Positions 50,072 to 60,044 of a DNA stretch of 64,000 nucleotides are shown here, in pieces. Under the pieces are notes generated by a model, which was not told where the DNA came from, ran no database searches, and saw only the letters and a list, made by a program, of their open reading frames with translations. Source of the DNA: an uncultured Spirochaetota bacterium (GTDB taxonomy: Bacteria > Spirochaetota > Spirochaetia > JAFGXN01). The first letter of the stretch is position 1. Each line of letters opens with the position of its first letter. The DNA is taken from the NCBI GenBank assembly GCA_944388995.1, contig CALXKN010000009.1:1-64000 (forward strand), given 5' to 3'. Made by a program: the position numbers and the translations under genes.

Positions 50072-51553
50072 TTATTTTTTAACGCCTATAAAGAATGTCG
50101 AGCCCTTGCGTCGGTATTCGACACTTATCTTATCGGTTGACTGACCGACGGCGTTATAAAAATCGGTCACCGACTTGATACTTTGTTCATTGACGGAGAG
50201 AATAATATCCCCCGGGCGCAAACCGCCGACCGCCAACTTACTGTCCTTTTCAATCCGGACAACAGCCACACCTTCAGCATCCTTCTCCAAACCGAAATAA
50301 CTGCGGACGGAATCATCGACGGAGGCGACAATCACGCCGGGCCACAAAGCGCTGTTCTGAGCGTTGATTGCTTCCTCACTCTCCCGTTTGGCAATTTCGA
50401 CTTTCAGCGTTATCTCTTTTCTGTTACGGATCAACCGGAACTCAGGCTGGTCGCCGGCTCTGAAATCGGAAATCAACCTGACCAACATATCCGAATCCTT
50501 CACCTTTTCGCCGTCGGCTTCAATGATGTAATCGCCGGGACGAATGCCTCCCTTATCACCGGGAGAACCGATGAATACATTCGCGACGAAGGCTCCGGAG
50601 CGGTTTTCCAATCCCATTTCCCTGCGCAAGTCATCCTGTAAGTCTGTAATGCTGATTCCCAGCCACCCGTAAGCGACACTGCCGTTGTCAATCAGAGAAT
50701 CGGCTTTTCTGATTACCGAATTGACGGGAATCGCAAATCCCAGCCCGGCATTGTCGCCTGTCTGCGTCGCAATCCAGGTATTGATTCCGATTAAACGCCC
50801 GTACAAATCCACAAGAGCCCCGCCGGAGTTGCCGCGGTTAATGGAGGCGTCGGTCTGGATAAACTCGCTGACGTTACCGGCCGGTCCTTTCCGGCCTTTG
50901 GCGCTGATGATGCCCTGCGTAACGCTCGAGGTGAAGCCGTAAGGACTTCCGACCGCCAAAACAATATCGCCGACTTCGGTCTGATCGGAATCGCCGATTT
51001 GAATCACCGACAGCTCGTCTTTCGTCGCCAATTCCAGAACCGCTACGTCGGAGCGTTCATCACCGCCGACTGTTTTCACGTCGTAAGTTTTGTCATTGTA
51101 CAGCCGGATCGAAACTTCATCGGCTCCTTTCACCACATGATAATTGGTCAGAATATAGTATTTCCCGTCCTGATGCCGGATAATGACGCCGGACCCCAAG
51201 CCGCGGGCACGGAATTCCTGCTTCTCTTCGGATGAATCTTCGGAATCGGAAGATTTTCCTCCGAAACGGTTGCGGAAAAATTCTTCAAACGGATCGATAA
51301 AACGCATTACCCGCCGCTCTTCGATACTGACGGTTTCGATCTGAACAACCGACGGCAGAACGGTCTTTGCCACATTGCGGTATGAAAGCTGCAACGCCTC
51401 CAAATCACCGGATGGGGGCGCGGCCTGAACGACGGAAGCCGGAGAATCCGCATAACGGACACCGTAAAAAAATCCGATGCCGGCGCCCGCAAGCAAAACC
51501 AACAAAACGGCGTTGGCAATAATTAATCCTTTTGAAAAACGATTGCTTTGCAT
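50072..51553 (-). CDS. Do/HtrA-family periplasmic serine protease
   Basis: 493 aa. An N-terminal membrane anchor (ANAVLLVLLAGAGIGFFYGV), trypsin-like domain with His in TNYHVVKG, Asp in ERSDVAVL and Ser in GNSGGALV, then two PDZ domains (about 285-390 and 400-490). Acts in the periplasm on misfolded outer-membrane and exported proteins. First clearly chromosomal gene right of the prophage. Confidence 0.9.
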   Translation of the reverse strand: MQSNRFSKGLIIANAVLLVLLAGAGIGFFYGVRYADSPASVVQAAPPSGDLEALQLSYRNVAKTVLPSVVQIETVSIEERRVMRFIDPFEEFFRNRFGGKSSDSEDSSEEKQEFRARGLGSGVIIRHQDGKYYILTNYHVVKGADEVSIRLYNDKTYDVKTVGGDERSDVAVLELATKDELSVIQIGDSDQTEVGDIVLAVGSPYGFTSSVTQGIISAKGRKGPAGNVSEFIQTDASINRGNSGGALVDLYGRLIGINTWIATQTGDNAGLGFAIPVNSVIRKADSLIDNGSVAYGWLGISITDLQDDLRREMGLENRSGAFVANVFIGSPGDKGGIRPGDYIIEADGEKVKDSDMLVRLISDFRAGDQPEFRLIRNRKEITLKVEIAKRESEEAINAQNSALWPGVIVASVDDSVRSYFGLEKDAEGVAVVRIEKDSKLAVGGLRPGDIILSVNEQSIKSVTDFYNAVGQSTDKISVEYRRKGSTFFIGVKK

Positions 51554-51612
51554 AAGTTCTCTTCTTCCTTCTACACAGATAAAACATCCGCCGGAAAAAA
51601 AGGTTACAAAAT

Positions 51613-53313
51613 TTATTCCGGCAACCAGGATTTGATCGCGTTCCCAATGCGCGAAACCTTCTCCTTTAATGCGGACTCGGCCGTTTCCACGGAAGTGTTT
51701 CCGTCCACACAGGTCGTGCAGTAGAATTTAATTTTCGGTTCCGTTCCGGAAGGCCGTACAGAAATCAGGGAACCGTCTTCCAAAAAGTACTGCAGCACGT
51801 TGGATTTCGGAAAACCGTAAACACCGGAACGATAATCGAGCGAACGGACAACCGGAATCGAAGCAATCTCCTGCGGCGGATTTTTGCGCAGATTTTCCAT
51901 CACTTCATTCATATAACGAGCTCCCGACTCCCCTTCGAAGTATCGTGAAACGGCAAACTCTTCGAAAAATCCGAATTCCGAAAAAATTTCATTCAGGTAA
52001 TCAATCAGTGTGATTCCTTTTGAACGGCAGTAAAGAAGAATTTCACAAATCAGCATTGCCGCGCTGACGGCATCTTTATCGCGCACCTCGGTTTCGATTA
52101 AAAATCCGTAACTCTCTTCAAATCCCATGACAAATTCGAGTCCGCGCTCCTCAAATTCCTCCATTTTCCGGGCAATCCATTTGAAACCGGTCAGAACACT
52201 CGGACACTCGACATCGAATGCGTCAGCAATACGGTTGATCAAATTGGTCGAAACGATGGTCTTGATGACGCCGGCCGGACGGGTCTCTCCCCGTTCCCTG
52301 CGGAACGAAAGCAGGTAATGGGCCAAAATGCAGCCGAACTGGTTTCCGGTGATGAGCCGGTAGGAGCCGTCGTTTAAGGGCACGGCAATTCCGATACGAT
52401 CGGAGTCGGGATCGGTTCCGATAACCAAATCGGCTTTTTCTTTTTTGGCTAAATCGACAGCTTTCTTCATCGCTTCGGCAATTTCGGGATTTGGAAACGG
52501 TGTCGTCGGAAAATCGCCGTCCGGTTCAGCCTGTTCGGGAACAAGGATGACATTCAGTCCCAAATCTTTTAAAATCCTGACAACCGGAACCTTTCCGGCA
52601 CCGTTGAGCGGTGTGTAAACGACTTTCACTTCATTTGAACGGGAAAAGAGATCCGGCCGCCGTGAATAGGTTCGGATCATATTATTGTAGGCGTCATCGA
52701 CCTCTTTGTCGATGTAAACCAATAAACCTTGTTCAACCGCTTCTTTTTCCGACAGTGAAAGAATTTCACCTTTTACAGCTTCGACTTCGGCAATGATTCC
52801 GGCATCAACCGGAGGTGTAATTTGACTTCCGTTTTTCCAAAAAACTTTATATCCGTTGTATTGAGCCGGATTGTGGCTGGCAGTAATCATGACGCCGACA
52901 GTTGTTCTCAGGTAGCGAACAGCAAACGAAAGCAGCGGCGTCGGACGGAGAGAGGTGAACAAATAGGTTTTAATGCCGTTGGCGGCAAAGACCAATGCGG
53001 TTTCAAGCGCGAATTCCTTTGAAAAGTGACGGGAATCGTAGGCAACCGCTGCGGTAAGAGGTTCCCCTGATTTTTTCAGATATTCGGCAAGTCCCTTTGT
53101 CGCCCGGCGGACGACAAACGTATTCATGCGGTTCAAGCCGCCGCCGATGACGCCGCGCAGACCGGCTGTTCCGAATTCCAATTCACGGTAAAACCGATCG
53201 TTGAGCTCTTCCTCATCTCCGGAGTCGATCACTTTTTGAAGATCGTTGCGGAAACGTTCGTCGTTTTCATTTTTTAAATAAAATTCGATTTTTTTTCTGT
53301 ATTCGGGATTCAT
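51613..53313 (-). CDS. Phosphoglucomutase/phosphomannomutase
   Basis: 566 aa, ATG 53313 (SD CAGGAGG). FGTAGLRGVIGGG, TASHNPAQYNGYKV (phosphoserine loop), GTDPDSDRIG (metal loop) and GFEESYGF/RPSGTEPKIKFY (sugar and phosphate loops) are all present. Interconverts hexose 1- and 6-phosphates; its length fits the long PgcA/PGM2-like subgroup. It precedes htrA with a 59-base gap. Confidence 0.9.
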   Translation of the reverse strand: MNPEYRKKIEFYLKNENDERFRNDLQKVIDSGDEEELNDRFYRELEFGTAGLRGVIGGGLNRMNTFVVRRATKGLAEYLKKSGEPLTAAVAYDSRHFSKEFALETALVFAANGIKTYLFTSLRPTPLLSFAVRYLRTTVGVMITASHNPAQYNGYKVFWKNGSQITPPVDAGIIAEVEAVKGEILSLSEKEAVEQGLLVYIDKEVDDAYNNMIRTYSRRPDLFSRSNEVKVVYTPLNGAGKVPVVRILKDLGLNVILVPEQAEPDGDFPTTPFPNPEIAEAMKKAVDLAKKEKADLVIGTDPDSDRIGIAVPLNDGSYRLITGNQFGCILAHYLLSFRRERGETRPAGVIKTIVSTNLINRIADAFDVECPSVLTGFKWIARKMEEFEERGLEFVMGFEESYGFLIETEVRDKDAVSAAMLICEILLYCRSKGITLIDYLNEIFSEFGFFEEFAVSRYFEGESGARYMNEVMENLRKNPPQEIASIPVVRSLDYRSGVYGFPKSNVLQYFLEDGSLISVRPSGTEPKIKFYCTTCVDGNTSVETAESALKEKVSRIGNAIKSWLPE

Positions 53314-53325
53314 AATTCCTCCTGT

Positions 53326-54678
53326 TTACATTCGTTCAGAAAGCGGAATATACGGCTGTGATTTAGCGACACTTCGGTATGCGGGACGAATGAGTCGTTG
53401 GTTGCCAAAAATTTCCTCAATTCGGTGGGCGCACCAACCTGCCACACGGGAAACAGCAAACAACGGGGTGTAGAGTTCTTCGGGAATATTGAGCATTTCA
53501 TAAACAAATCCGGAGTAAAGATCAACATTGGCGCTCATGATATTGTCATATCCCTTCACTTCTTTAAATACGCCGGGCGTCAGCTTTTCTATTCTCTCAT
53601 AAAGAATAAAATCATCCATTCTGTCAGATTTTTCCGCCAATTCGCGTGCTTTTTCTTTTAAAATGACGGCGCGCGGATCGGAAAGCGTGTAAATAGCGTG
53701 TCCCATTCCGTAAACCAAACCGGTACCGTCACCGGCTTCTTTTTTGATGATTCTTACAAGATAGTCGCGCAATGCGGTTTCGTTAGTCCAATCAGAAACG
53801 TTTTCCCGAATTTCATTGACCATCTGTTTAACTTGAATGTTGGCGCCGCCGTGTTTGCGTCCTTTCAGCGATCCGATAGCGGCAGAAACAGCGGCATAAG
53901 TGTCGGTTTCGGCAGAGGAAACAACACGGGCCGTAAATGCTGAATTATTACCGCCGCCGTGTTCAGCATGCAAAACAAAACAAAGATCCAACAGCTCGGC
54001 TTCAAGAGGCGTGAATTTCCGATCGGGACGAATCAAGTGGAGAAAATTTTCACCTGTAGAATATTCCGGTTCATAATTATGAATGAAAAGACTTTTATTG
54101 TCATAATAGTGACGTTTTGCCTGATAGCCATATGCGGATAAAATCGGCAGACGGGCAATCAGTTGAATGCACTGTTTCAAAATGTTACCGATCGAAAAAT
54201 CTTCGGCAGCAGGATCGATTGAATAGAGTGCCAGTACGGTTCGTCCCAATTTATTCATGACATTGGAACTGGGCTGCCGTAAAATCATATCTTCAATGAA
54301 ATTTCCCGGTAAATCGCGGTACTTCGACAGAATTTGTTTAAATTCTTCCAACAGAGGAGCAGTCGGCAATTTCCCGAAAATCAGCAGGTAAGCTGTCTCT
54401 TCGAATCCGAATCTTTTTTCTTTCTGAAATCCGGAGACCAAATCCTTAATATCGATTCCGCGATAACGCAACCGGCCTTCCGTTGGAATTTTCACACCTT
54501 CGTCCATAATATAGCCGTGAACTTCTCCGATTGCGGTTACGCCGGCAACAACACCCGTTCCGTCATTGTTTCGCAATCCTCGCTTGATGTTCCATTTATC
54601 GAAAACTTCCGGAGAAATGGAAACACTGCTTTTGATTCGATTCACATAAGCTTCCAAAACTTTTTCATTGTCCAACAT
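53326..54678 (-). CDS. gltA: Citrate synthase
   Basis: 450 aa from ATG 54678 (SD AGGAG), preferred over an in-frame ATG two codons upstream. EGRLRYRGIDIKDLV, LHAEHGGGNNSAFTARVV (catalytic His), KGRKHGGANIQV and YGMGHAIYTLSDPRA (catalytic His and Arg) are typical. It condenses oxaloacetate and acetyl-CoA. It overlaps trmB by 14 bases. Confidence 0.9.
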   Translation of the reverse strand: MLDNEKVLEAYVNRIKSSVSISPEVFDKWNIKRGLRNNDGTGVVAGVTAIGEVHGYIMDEGVKIPTEGRLRYRGIDIKDLVSGFQKEKRFGFEETAYLLIFGKLPTAPLLEEFKQILSKYRDLPGNFIEDMILRQPSSNVMNKLGRTVLALYSIDPAAEDFSIGNILKQCIQLIARLPILSAYGYQAKRHYYDNKSLFIHNYEPEYSTGENFLHLIRPDRKFTPLEAELLDLCFVLHAEHGGGNNSAFTARVVSSAETDTYAAVSAAIGSLKGRKHGGANIQVKQMVNEIRENVSDWTNETALRDYLVRIIKKEAGDGTGLVYGMGHAIYTLSDPRAVILKEKARELAEKSDRMDDFILYERIEKLTPGVFKEVKGYDNIMSANVDLYSGFVYEMLNIPEELYTPLFAVSRVAGWCAHRIEEIFGNQRLIRPAYRSVAKSQPYIPLSERM

Positions 54679-55372
54679 AAGCACTCCTTTTTACATAGAA
54701 AAAATCAAAAATGCGGTGTCCTTTTTCCAACCCTTTCTTTTCAAATTTCGTCATTGGCCGTTGAGACAGTCGTTCAAAATGCGGGCGGCTGCTGTTTTTC
54801 AACTCGGGAAATGACGACAGTACGGTTTGAATTTGCTCCGCATAATCGATCCAATCGGTCGCCGCTAAAATGTAGCCATTCGGTTTTAAAAGTTCAGTCA
54901 GGCGCCGTACAAACGAATCGGTTATCAACCGCCGTTTGCGATGGCGCTTTTTTTGCCACGGATCCGGGAAAAAGATGTGAAAACCGTCGACGGCGGCCGC
55001 AGCAGCTTTCGATGAATTCAAAATCCGCTGAGCATCGCCTTCAACCGCTTTCAGATTTTCCAGTTGACGGTCGTTTATTTCGGAAAGTAATTTTCCGATT
55101 CCCGGACGGTGAACATCGATGGCCAGGTAATTGGTTTGCGGATTTTCACACGCTATGATTACCGTCGCATCCCCCATTCCAAAACCGATTTCTACAATCA
55201 ACGGACGGTCATTTCCGAATAGCGCTTCGGAGGTGATTTTCGGCAGCGTCTCTTCATTAAACAGCGCTCCGTCCGGCGGATTTTTCAGAATTTCGGCTCG
55301 GTAACCGCCGATTCTGCCGCTCCGTCGGACAAAGCTGCGGATTTCCCGTCTTGTTTCCGGGGCCGCGCTCAT
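54665..55372 (-). CDS. trmB: tRNA (guanine-N7)-methyltransferase
   Basis: 235 aa, ATG 55372 overlapping the PPDK stop by one base. VEIGFGMGDATV (SAM loop), AIDVHRPGIGKLL, HIFFPDPWQKKRHRKRRLI and AATDWIDYAEQI are signature TrmB segments. Makes m7G46 in tRNA. An N-terminal ~40-residue extension (RSFVRRSGRIGGYRAEIL) is usual. Confidence 0.9.
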   Translation of the reverse strand: MSAAPETRREIRSFVRRSGRIGGYRAEILKNPPDGALFNEETLPKITSEALFGNDRPLIVEIGFGMGDATVIIACENPQTNYLAIDVHRPGIGKLLSEINDRQLENLKAVEGDAQRILNSSKAAAAAVDGFHIFFPDPWQKKRHRKRRLITDSFVRRLTELLKPNGYILAATDWIDYAEQIQTVLSSFPELKNSSRPHFERLSQRPMTKFEKKGLEKGHRIFDFFYVKRSAYVGQ

Positions 55373-58035
55373 TACTTATTCTTTAACACCGTTTGAGCGG
55401 CAGCCAATCGGGCAATAGGAACCCGAAACGGAGAACAGGAGACGTAGTTCAATCCGGCTGTATAGAAAAATTCAATACTTCTCGGATCTCCACCGTGTTC
55501 ACCGCAAATTCCCATCTTCAATTCCGGTTTCGTTTTTCTTCCGAGTCCGACAGCGGTTTGCACCAAGCGGCCGACACCGCTGACGTCGATGCTGGCAAAC
55601 GGATCGTGGTGAAGAATTCCTTTTTCCCGGTAGGCAGGCAAAAAGCTTCCGATATCATCGCGGGAAAATCCGTAAGTCATTTGAGTTAAATCGTTGGTTC
55701 CGAAAGAGAAAAAATCGGCATGAGCGGCGATTTCATCGGCAGTAATGGCTGCTCTCGGAATTTCAATCATACTTCCGATGCGGTACTCGATTTTTGTTCC
55801 GCAATTTTCAATGACCGATTCAGCAACTGAAATGGCGTTTTGACGCAGCATTGCCAGCTCTTCCTGAGTTCCCACAAGCGGAATCATGATTTCCGGCGTC
55901 ACGGAGATCCCTTTGGAGGCAAGTGCGCATGCGGAAGAGATGATCGCCTCCACCTGCATGTCGTAAATTTCCGGATAAGTTACCCCCAGACGGCAGCCGC
56001 GGTGACCGAGCATCGGATTGAGTTCATGAAGCTGATCGACTTTTGTTTTCAGCACAGTCGGATTAATTTGGAGTTTATCAGCCAATTCTTTGATTTCAAA
56101 TTGTGTGTGCGGCAAAAATTCGTGCAGAGGCGGATCCAAAAGGCGGATCGTTACGGGAAGTCCATTCATAGCTTCGAAAATGCCGTCAAAATCGGTGCGC
56201 TGCAGTTCAAGAATTTTTTTCAGAGCCTCTTTCCGCTCCCGGAGATTGTCGGCCAGAATCATCCGCTGGAAATGCTCCAATTTACCTTCGCCGAAAAACA
56301 TGTGTTCGGTTCGGCACAAACCGATACCTTCCGCTCCGTACTCGCGCGCCTTAACGGCATCTTCGGGTGTATCGGCATTGGTTCGAACGTGAAACCCTTT
56401 CGTAGGAACGCCTTCGCGAACCGCTGCATTTTTCACTTCGTCAGCCCAGCCAAGAAAGGTTTCCACATCGCCGGTAATGGAAGGCTGAACCAAATCCAAT
56501 TTTTCACCGAAAACTTCGCCGGTTTTTCCATCGATGGAGATCCAATCCCCTTCAGCAAAAGTTTTTCCGCCGACAGTCAGCGTTTTTCCGTCAATGACAG
56601 CGTCTTTGCATCCCGCCACGCACGGACGTCCCATACCGCGGGCAACTACAGCCGCATGAGATGTCATTCCGCCGGTGGAGGTCAAAATTCCCTGCGCGGC
56701 GTGCATACCGCCGATGTCTTCGGGACTGGTTTCCTTGCGGCACAAAATCACCTGCCGCCCCTGCGCTCCCTGCGCTTCGGCATCCTCTGCTGTAAAAACA
56801 ATTTGTCCTGTTGCGGCGCCGGGAGACGCGTTCAATCCGACGGCAATCACTTTTGCGTTTTTTCGGGAAGCCGGACTGAGCATTGGATGAAAGATTTGGT
56901 CCAACTGATCGGGGGTCACTCTGGTTAAAGCGATTTCCTTTGTAATAGCCCCCTCTTTCACCATATCGACGGCAATTTTCACCGCCGCGTTTCCGGTCCG
57001 TTTACCGTTTCTGGTCTGAAGCAAGTAAAGTTTGCCCTGTTCAATGGTAAACTCCATATCCTGCATATCACGGTAATGTGCTTCCAGGCGATCTTTGATT
57101 TCGACGAGCTGCTTGTAGACCGGCGGATTCTCTTTTTCCAAAACCGAAAGTTTCAACGGCGTCCGTATGCCGGCAACGACGTCTTCGCCCTGGGCGTTCA
57201 TCAGATATTCGCCGTAAAAGTAATTTTCTCCGGTGGAAGGATCGCGGCTGAAACAGACGCCGGTACCGGAACCTTCACCGGAATTACCGAACACCATCGA
57301 CTGAACGTTGACGGCGGTTCCCAAAAGTCCTTCAATGTTGTTCAGCCGGCGGTATTTGATTGCCTTTTCGTTTTGCCATGAGCGAAAAACAGCATAAATC
57401 GCGTCAATTAATTGCGATTTGGCATCTTGCGGAAAATCCCGATTTTGATGAACTTTAAACACTTCTTTGTAGCGAATCACAAGATCTTTCAAGTCTGCTG
57501 CATTCAAGTCGGTATCCGATTCGACGCCCCGTTCCTGTTTCTTTTTTTCAAGGAGTGATTCGAAAAGATTGATGTCCATTCCCAACGCGACATCGCTGAA
57601 CATTTGGATAAAGCGGCGGTAAGAGTCCCACGCAAACCGCGGATTTCCCGTCAGTTCTGCCAATCCTTCGACAGCGCTGTCATTTAAACCCAAATTTAAA
57701 ATGGTATCCATCATGCCGGGCATGGAAACGGCCGCCCCCGAGCGCACGGAAACAAGCAGCGGATTTTTCGGATCACCCAACTTTTTGCCGGTTAAATCTT
57801 CGAGTTTCTTTAAGTTTTCGTCAACTTGATCTAAAATCACCTGCGGCAGCTGCCGATTGTTACGATAGTAAAGATCGCATCCTTTTGTCGCAATCGTAAA
57901 TCCGGGAGGAACGGGAATGCCCAATGTCGTCATTTCCGCCAAGTTGGCGCCTTTACCGCCCAACAGATCCCGCATTTCGGCATTTCCTTCCGTCTGATTT
58001 CCGCCGAAAAAATAGACCAATTTTTCGTTACTCAT
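55372..58035 (-). CDS. ppdK: Pyruvate, phosphate dikinase
   Basis: 887 aa from ATG 58035 (SD AAGGAG). LLGGKGANLAEMTTLGIPVPPGFTI (ATP-grasp start), GGMTSHAAVVARGMGRPCVAG (phospho-His), and EGIGLCRTEHMFF with FGTNDLTQMTYGFSRDD (PEP/pyruvate site) place all three domains. Reversibly converts PEP, AMP and PPi to pyruvate, ATP and Pi; common in anaerobes and spirochaetes. Promoter at 58058-58086. Confidence 0.95.
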   Translation of the reverse strand: MSNEKLVYFFGGNQTEGNAEMRDLLGGKGANLAEMTTLGIPVPPGFTIATKGCDLYYRNNRQLPQVILDQVDENLKKLEDLTGKKLGDPKNPLLVSVRSGAAVSMPGMMDTILNLGLNDSAVEGLAELTGNPRFAWDSYRRFIQMFSDVALGMDINLFESLLEKKKQERGVESDTDLNAADLKDLVIRYKEVFKVHQNRDFPQDAKSQLIDAIYAVFRSWQNEKAIKYRRLNNIEGLLGTAVNVQSMVFGNSGEGSGTGVCFSRDPSTGENYFYGEYLMNAQGEDVVAGIRTPLKLSVLEKENPPVYKQLVEIKDRLEAHYRDMQDMEFTIEQGKLYLLQTRNGKRTGNAAVKIAVDMVKEGAITKEIALTRVTPDQLDQIFHPMLSPASRKNAKVIAVGLNASPGAATGQIVFTAEDAEAQGAQGRQVILCRKETSPEDIGGMHAAQGILTSTGGMTSHAAVVARGMGRPCVAGCKDAVIDGKTLTVGGKTFAEGDWISIDGKTGEVFGEKLDLVQPSITGDVETFLGWADEVKNAAVREGVPTKGFHVRTNADTPEDAVKAREYGAEGIGLCRTEHMFFGEGKLEHFQRMILADNLRERKEALKKILELQRTDFDGIFEAMNGLPVTIRLLDPPLHEFLPHTQFEIKELADKLQINPTVLKTKVDQLHELNPMLGHRGCRLGVTYPEIYDMQVEAIISSACALASKGISVTPEIMIPLVGTQEELAMLRQNAISVAESVIENCGTKIEYRIGSMIEIPRAAITADEIAAHADFFSFGTNDLTQMTYGFSRDDIGSFLPAYREKGILHHDPFASIDVSGVGRLVQTAVGLGRKTKPELKMGICGEHGGDPRSIEFFYTAGLNYVSCSPFRVPIARLAAAQTVLKNK

Positions 58036-58057
58036 GACACAATTCTCCTTATCCCCC

Positions 58058-58086
58058 ATTATAGATTTTAAAATTTTTTAAGTCAA
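58058..58086 (-). promoter_or_regulatory. PPDK promoter
   Basis: Leftward TTGACT (58081-58086), 17 bp, TATAAT (58058-58063), 23 nt before the gene's start codon. It shows the host's own consensus and supports reading the phage promoters the same way. Confidence 0.8.
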
Positions 58087-58148
58087 CCCTCCGGCGGACT
58101 GTACTTTTTCTCTCGAATAATGTACACTGTGTTGCGACGGAGGTTTAC

Positions 58149-59054
58149 ATGAAAAAATCAATGGGAGCCGTTTGTCTTGCGGCGGGACTGCTGTTTTCCT
58201 GCAATTTGACCAGCGAAATTACAAAAGAAAACCGTATCGTTCTTGATGATACGGTCACTTCCGTTACCGTCAACAACAATTACATTCCGATTCAAATCGA
58301 AGGAGTCGGAGGAGACGAAATTATCTTCCGCTCGCACGGAATCATTAATTATTTCACAAATGACGAAATCATCAATGAACCGGTCATCAAAATTTCGGAC
58401 ACCGGTATTTTGATTTATTTTCAGGTTTTTAAGGACAATCAGGCAGCCTACTCGTTCAATACCTCGGATGAAAACACTCCGAGACTGACGCTGCAGATTC
58501 CTTCCTCTTACAGCGGAAGTCTGACCATCAATAATTACGGATATAACGCGAAGGCGTCGGTAACGGATTTGCCGAATTTAACCGATTTTATTTATTTGGT
58601 CATCGATTCGGATTTGACGATGAACAACGTCGGCGGACAATCGGCGCTCTTTTATCTGGATAACGCCAACCTGGACGCGCGGAAATTCTATTTTGATGAA
58701 ACCGTTATCAACGCCAAAACATCGTGCACGATTTCCCTTTCCGGCTGTCCCGGCAACTTAAACGCAACGACACAGAATTATATGCCGTTTGACGCCGTCT
58801 ACGAAACTTACGGAGGGCAAATCATCAACATCATCACTTACAGCGGCGGCGGAACGCTGACGCTACCGAAAACGGCCGCCTTTGAGTACGATCTTTTTTC
58901 AACTTCGGGTCTGATTAATTTCAGCGGATTCGATTCGGTTGACAGCGAAACCGATTCGGCAAACAAAAAAACCGGGACGGTTGCCGGTTCCGGCATAACG
59001 GGAAGCATCCGCTACAACTCCGGAACCAACACCTTTTCCGTTGTCGGAAAGTGA
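58149..59054 (+). CDS. Chromosomal lipoprotein with beta-helix-like repeat (DUF4097-type build)
   Basis: 301 aa, ATG 58149 (SD GGAGG). Lipoprotein signal KKSMGAVCLAAGLLFSC, Cys about 18. Repeated short strands (SLTINNYGYNAKASVTDLPNL, then GGTLTLPKTAAFEYDLFSTSG) are like the putative adhesin/auto-transporter-like DUF4097 fold. Ends one base before the sigma-factor stop on the other strand. Function unknown, surface exposed. Confidence 0.7.
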   Translation: MKKSMGAVCLAAGLLFSCNLTSEITKENRIVLDDTVTSVTVNNNYIPIQIEGVGGDEIIFRSHGIINYFTNDEIINEPVIKISDTGILIYFQVFKDNQAAYSFNTSDENTPRLTLQIPSSYSGSLTINNYGYNAKASVTDLPNLTDFIYLVIDSDLTMNNVGGQSALFYLDNANLDARKFYFDETVINAKTSCTISLSGCPGNLNATTQNYMPFDAVYETYGGQIINIITYSGGGTLTLPKTAAFEYDLFSTSGLINFSGFDSVDSETDSANKKTGTVAGSGITGSIRYNSGTNTFSVVGK

Positions 59055-59903
59055 TTACGCGCGGTAGGCTTTCAGATCGCCGACGCCGTCGGTATTCCGC
59101 AACGTTTTGATTGCTTTCTGTTCGATTTGACGGATACGCTCTTTCGTCAGGTTGTAGATTTCGGCGATGTCGCTCAGCGGCATTGCGATTTTTCCGTTCA
59201 GACCGAAGCGCATTTCGAGAATTTCCGCCTCTTTTTCGGGAAGAGCCGACAGAATGCGGTTGATTTCTTCTTTCAGAGAGCTGTTTTCAAGCGCGTCTTC
59301 GGGCGTTCCGTTAACCGAATCGGCAATCGCCTCCCCCAGTTCGGAGTGTCCGTCGCGGCTGCCGGCAATCGGCGCTTCAAGGGAAACCGGACGGACCGAA
59401 ATCTCAACCAGCCGGCGGATCAAATCCTCGTCCAATCCGGTTTCCGCCGAAAGTTTCGCCCAGTCGCCGTTATTCGGCTCGGTAATATTCAGACTCTTCA
59501 TCACTTTTTCGATTTGCATCAGTTCGTTGACCCGGTTCAGCGGCAGCCGGATTGCCCTCGCCTTTTCGTTGACGGCCTTCAGAATCGACTGGCGGATCCA
59601 CCAGACGGCATAGGAAATAAAGTGATAACCTCTCTGCGGATCGTATTTTTCAACCGCGCTCAGAAGACCGAGGTTGCCTTCATTAATCAAATCCATTAAT
59701 CCGAAACCGGTTGATTCATACTGTTTGGCAACGGAAACAACAAAGCGCAGGTTTGAGTTAATCAGTTTTTCGCGCGCCGCCGCATCGCCGGCAACGGCTT
59801 TTTCCGCCAGTTCCGTCTCTTCTTCGGGTGAGAGCAACGGATAGCGTTTGATGTCGTTCATGTAAAGCGTCAGTAAATTATCGGTTGTTTTCGGTGTGTT
59901 CAT
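59055..59903 (-). CDS. RNA polymerase sigma-70 family factor (compact primary/RpoD-like)
   Basis: 282 aa from ATG 59903 (SD GGAGGG). YMNDIKRYPLLSPEEETELAEKA (region 1.2), NLRFVVSVAKQYESTGFGLMDLINEGNLGLLSAVEKYDPQRGYHFISYAVWWIRQSI (2.1-2.4), a region 3 and ALPEKEAEILEMRFGL with LSDIAEIYNLTKERIRQIEQKAIKTLR (4.1-4.2). No region 1.1. It could be the primary sigma factor or an RpoS-like one. Recognises TTGACA/TATAAT-type promoters. Confidence 0.85.
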   Translation of the reverse strand: MNTPKTTDNLLTLYMNDIKRYPLLSPEEETELAEKAVAGDAAAREKLINSNLRFVVSVAKQYESTGFGLMDLINEGNLGLLSAVEKYDPQRGYHFISYAVWWIRQSILKAVNEKARAIRLPLNRVNELMQIEKVMKSLNITEPNNGDWAKLSAETGLDEDLIRRLVEISVRPVSLEAPIAGSRDGHSELGEAIADSVNGTPEDALENSSLKEEINRILSALPEKEAEILEMRFGLNGKIAMPLSDIAEIYNLTKERIRQIEQKAIKTLRNTDGVGDLKAYRA

Positions 59904-60044
59904 ATTCACCCTCCGTACCAAAAGTATAGCAATATTTGTTCCCGAATTCCCGGAGAGCGTCTTTTTTATGTAAGTCATTTTAACAAAATAAATTAAGCGG
60001 TTTCGAAACAAAGAGGAAAAAGAAAAGTGTGTCAGATTGACTCG

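Noticed and set aside
55840-56928. 362-residue rightward ORF opposite PPDK
   Set aside because: Antisense frame of a well-recognised enzyme gene with no start signals.
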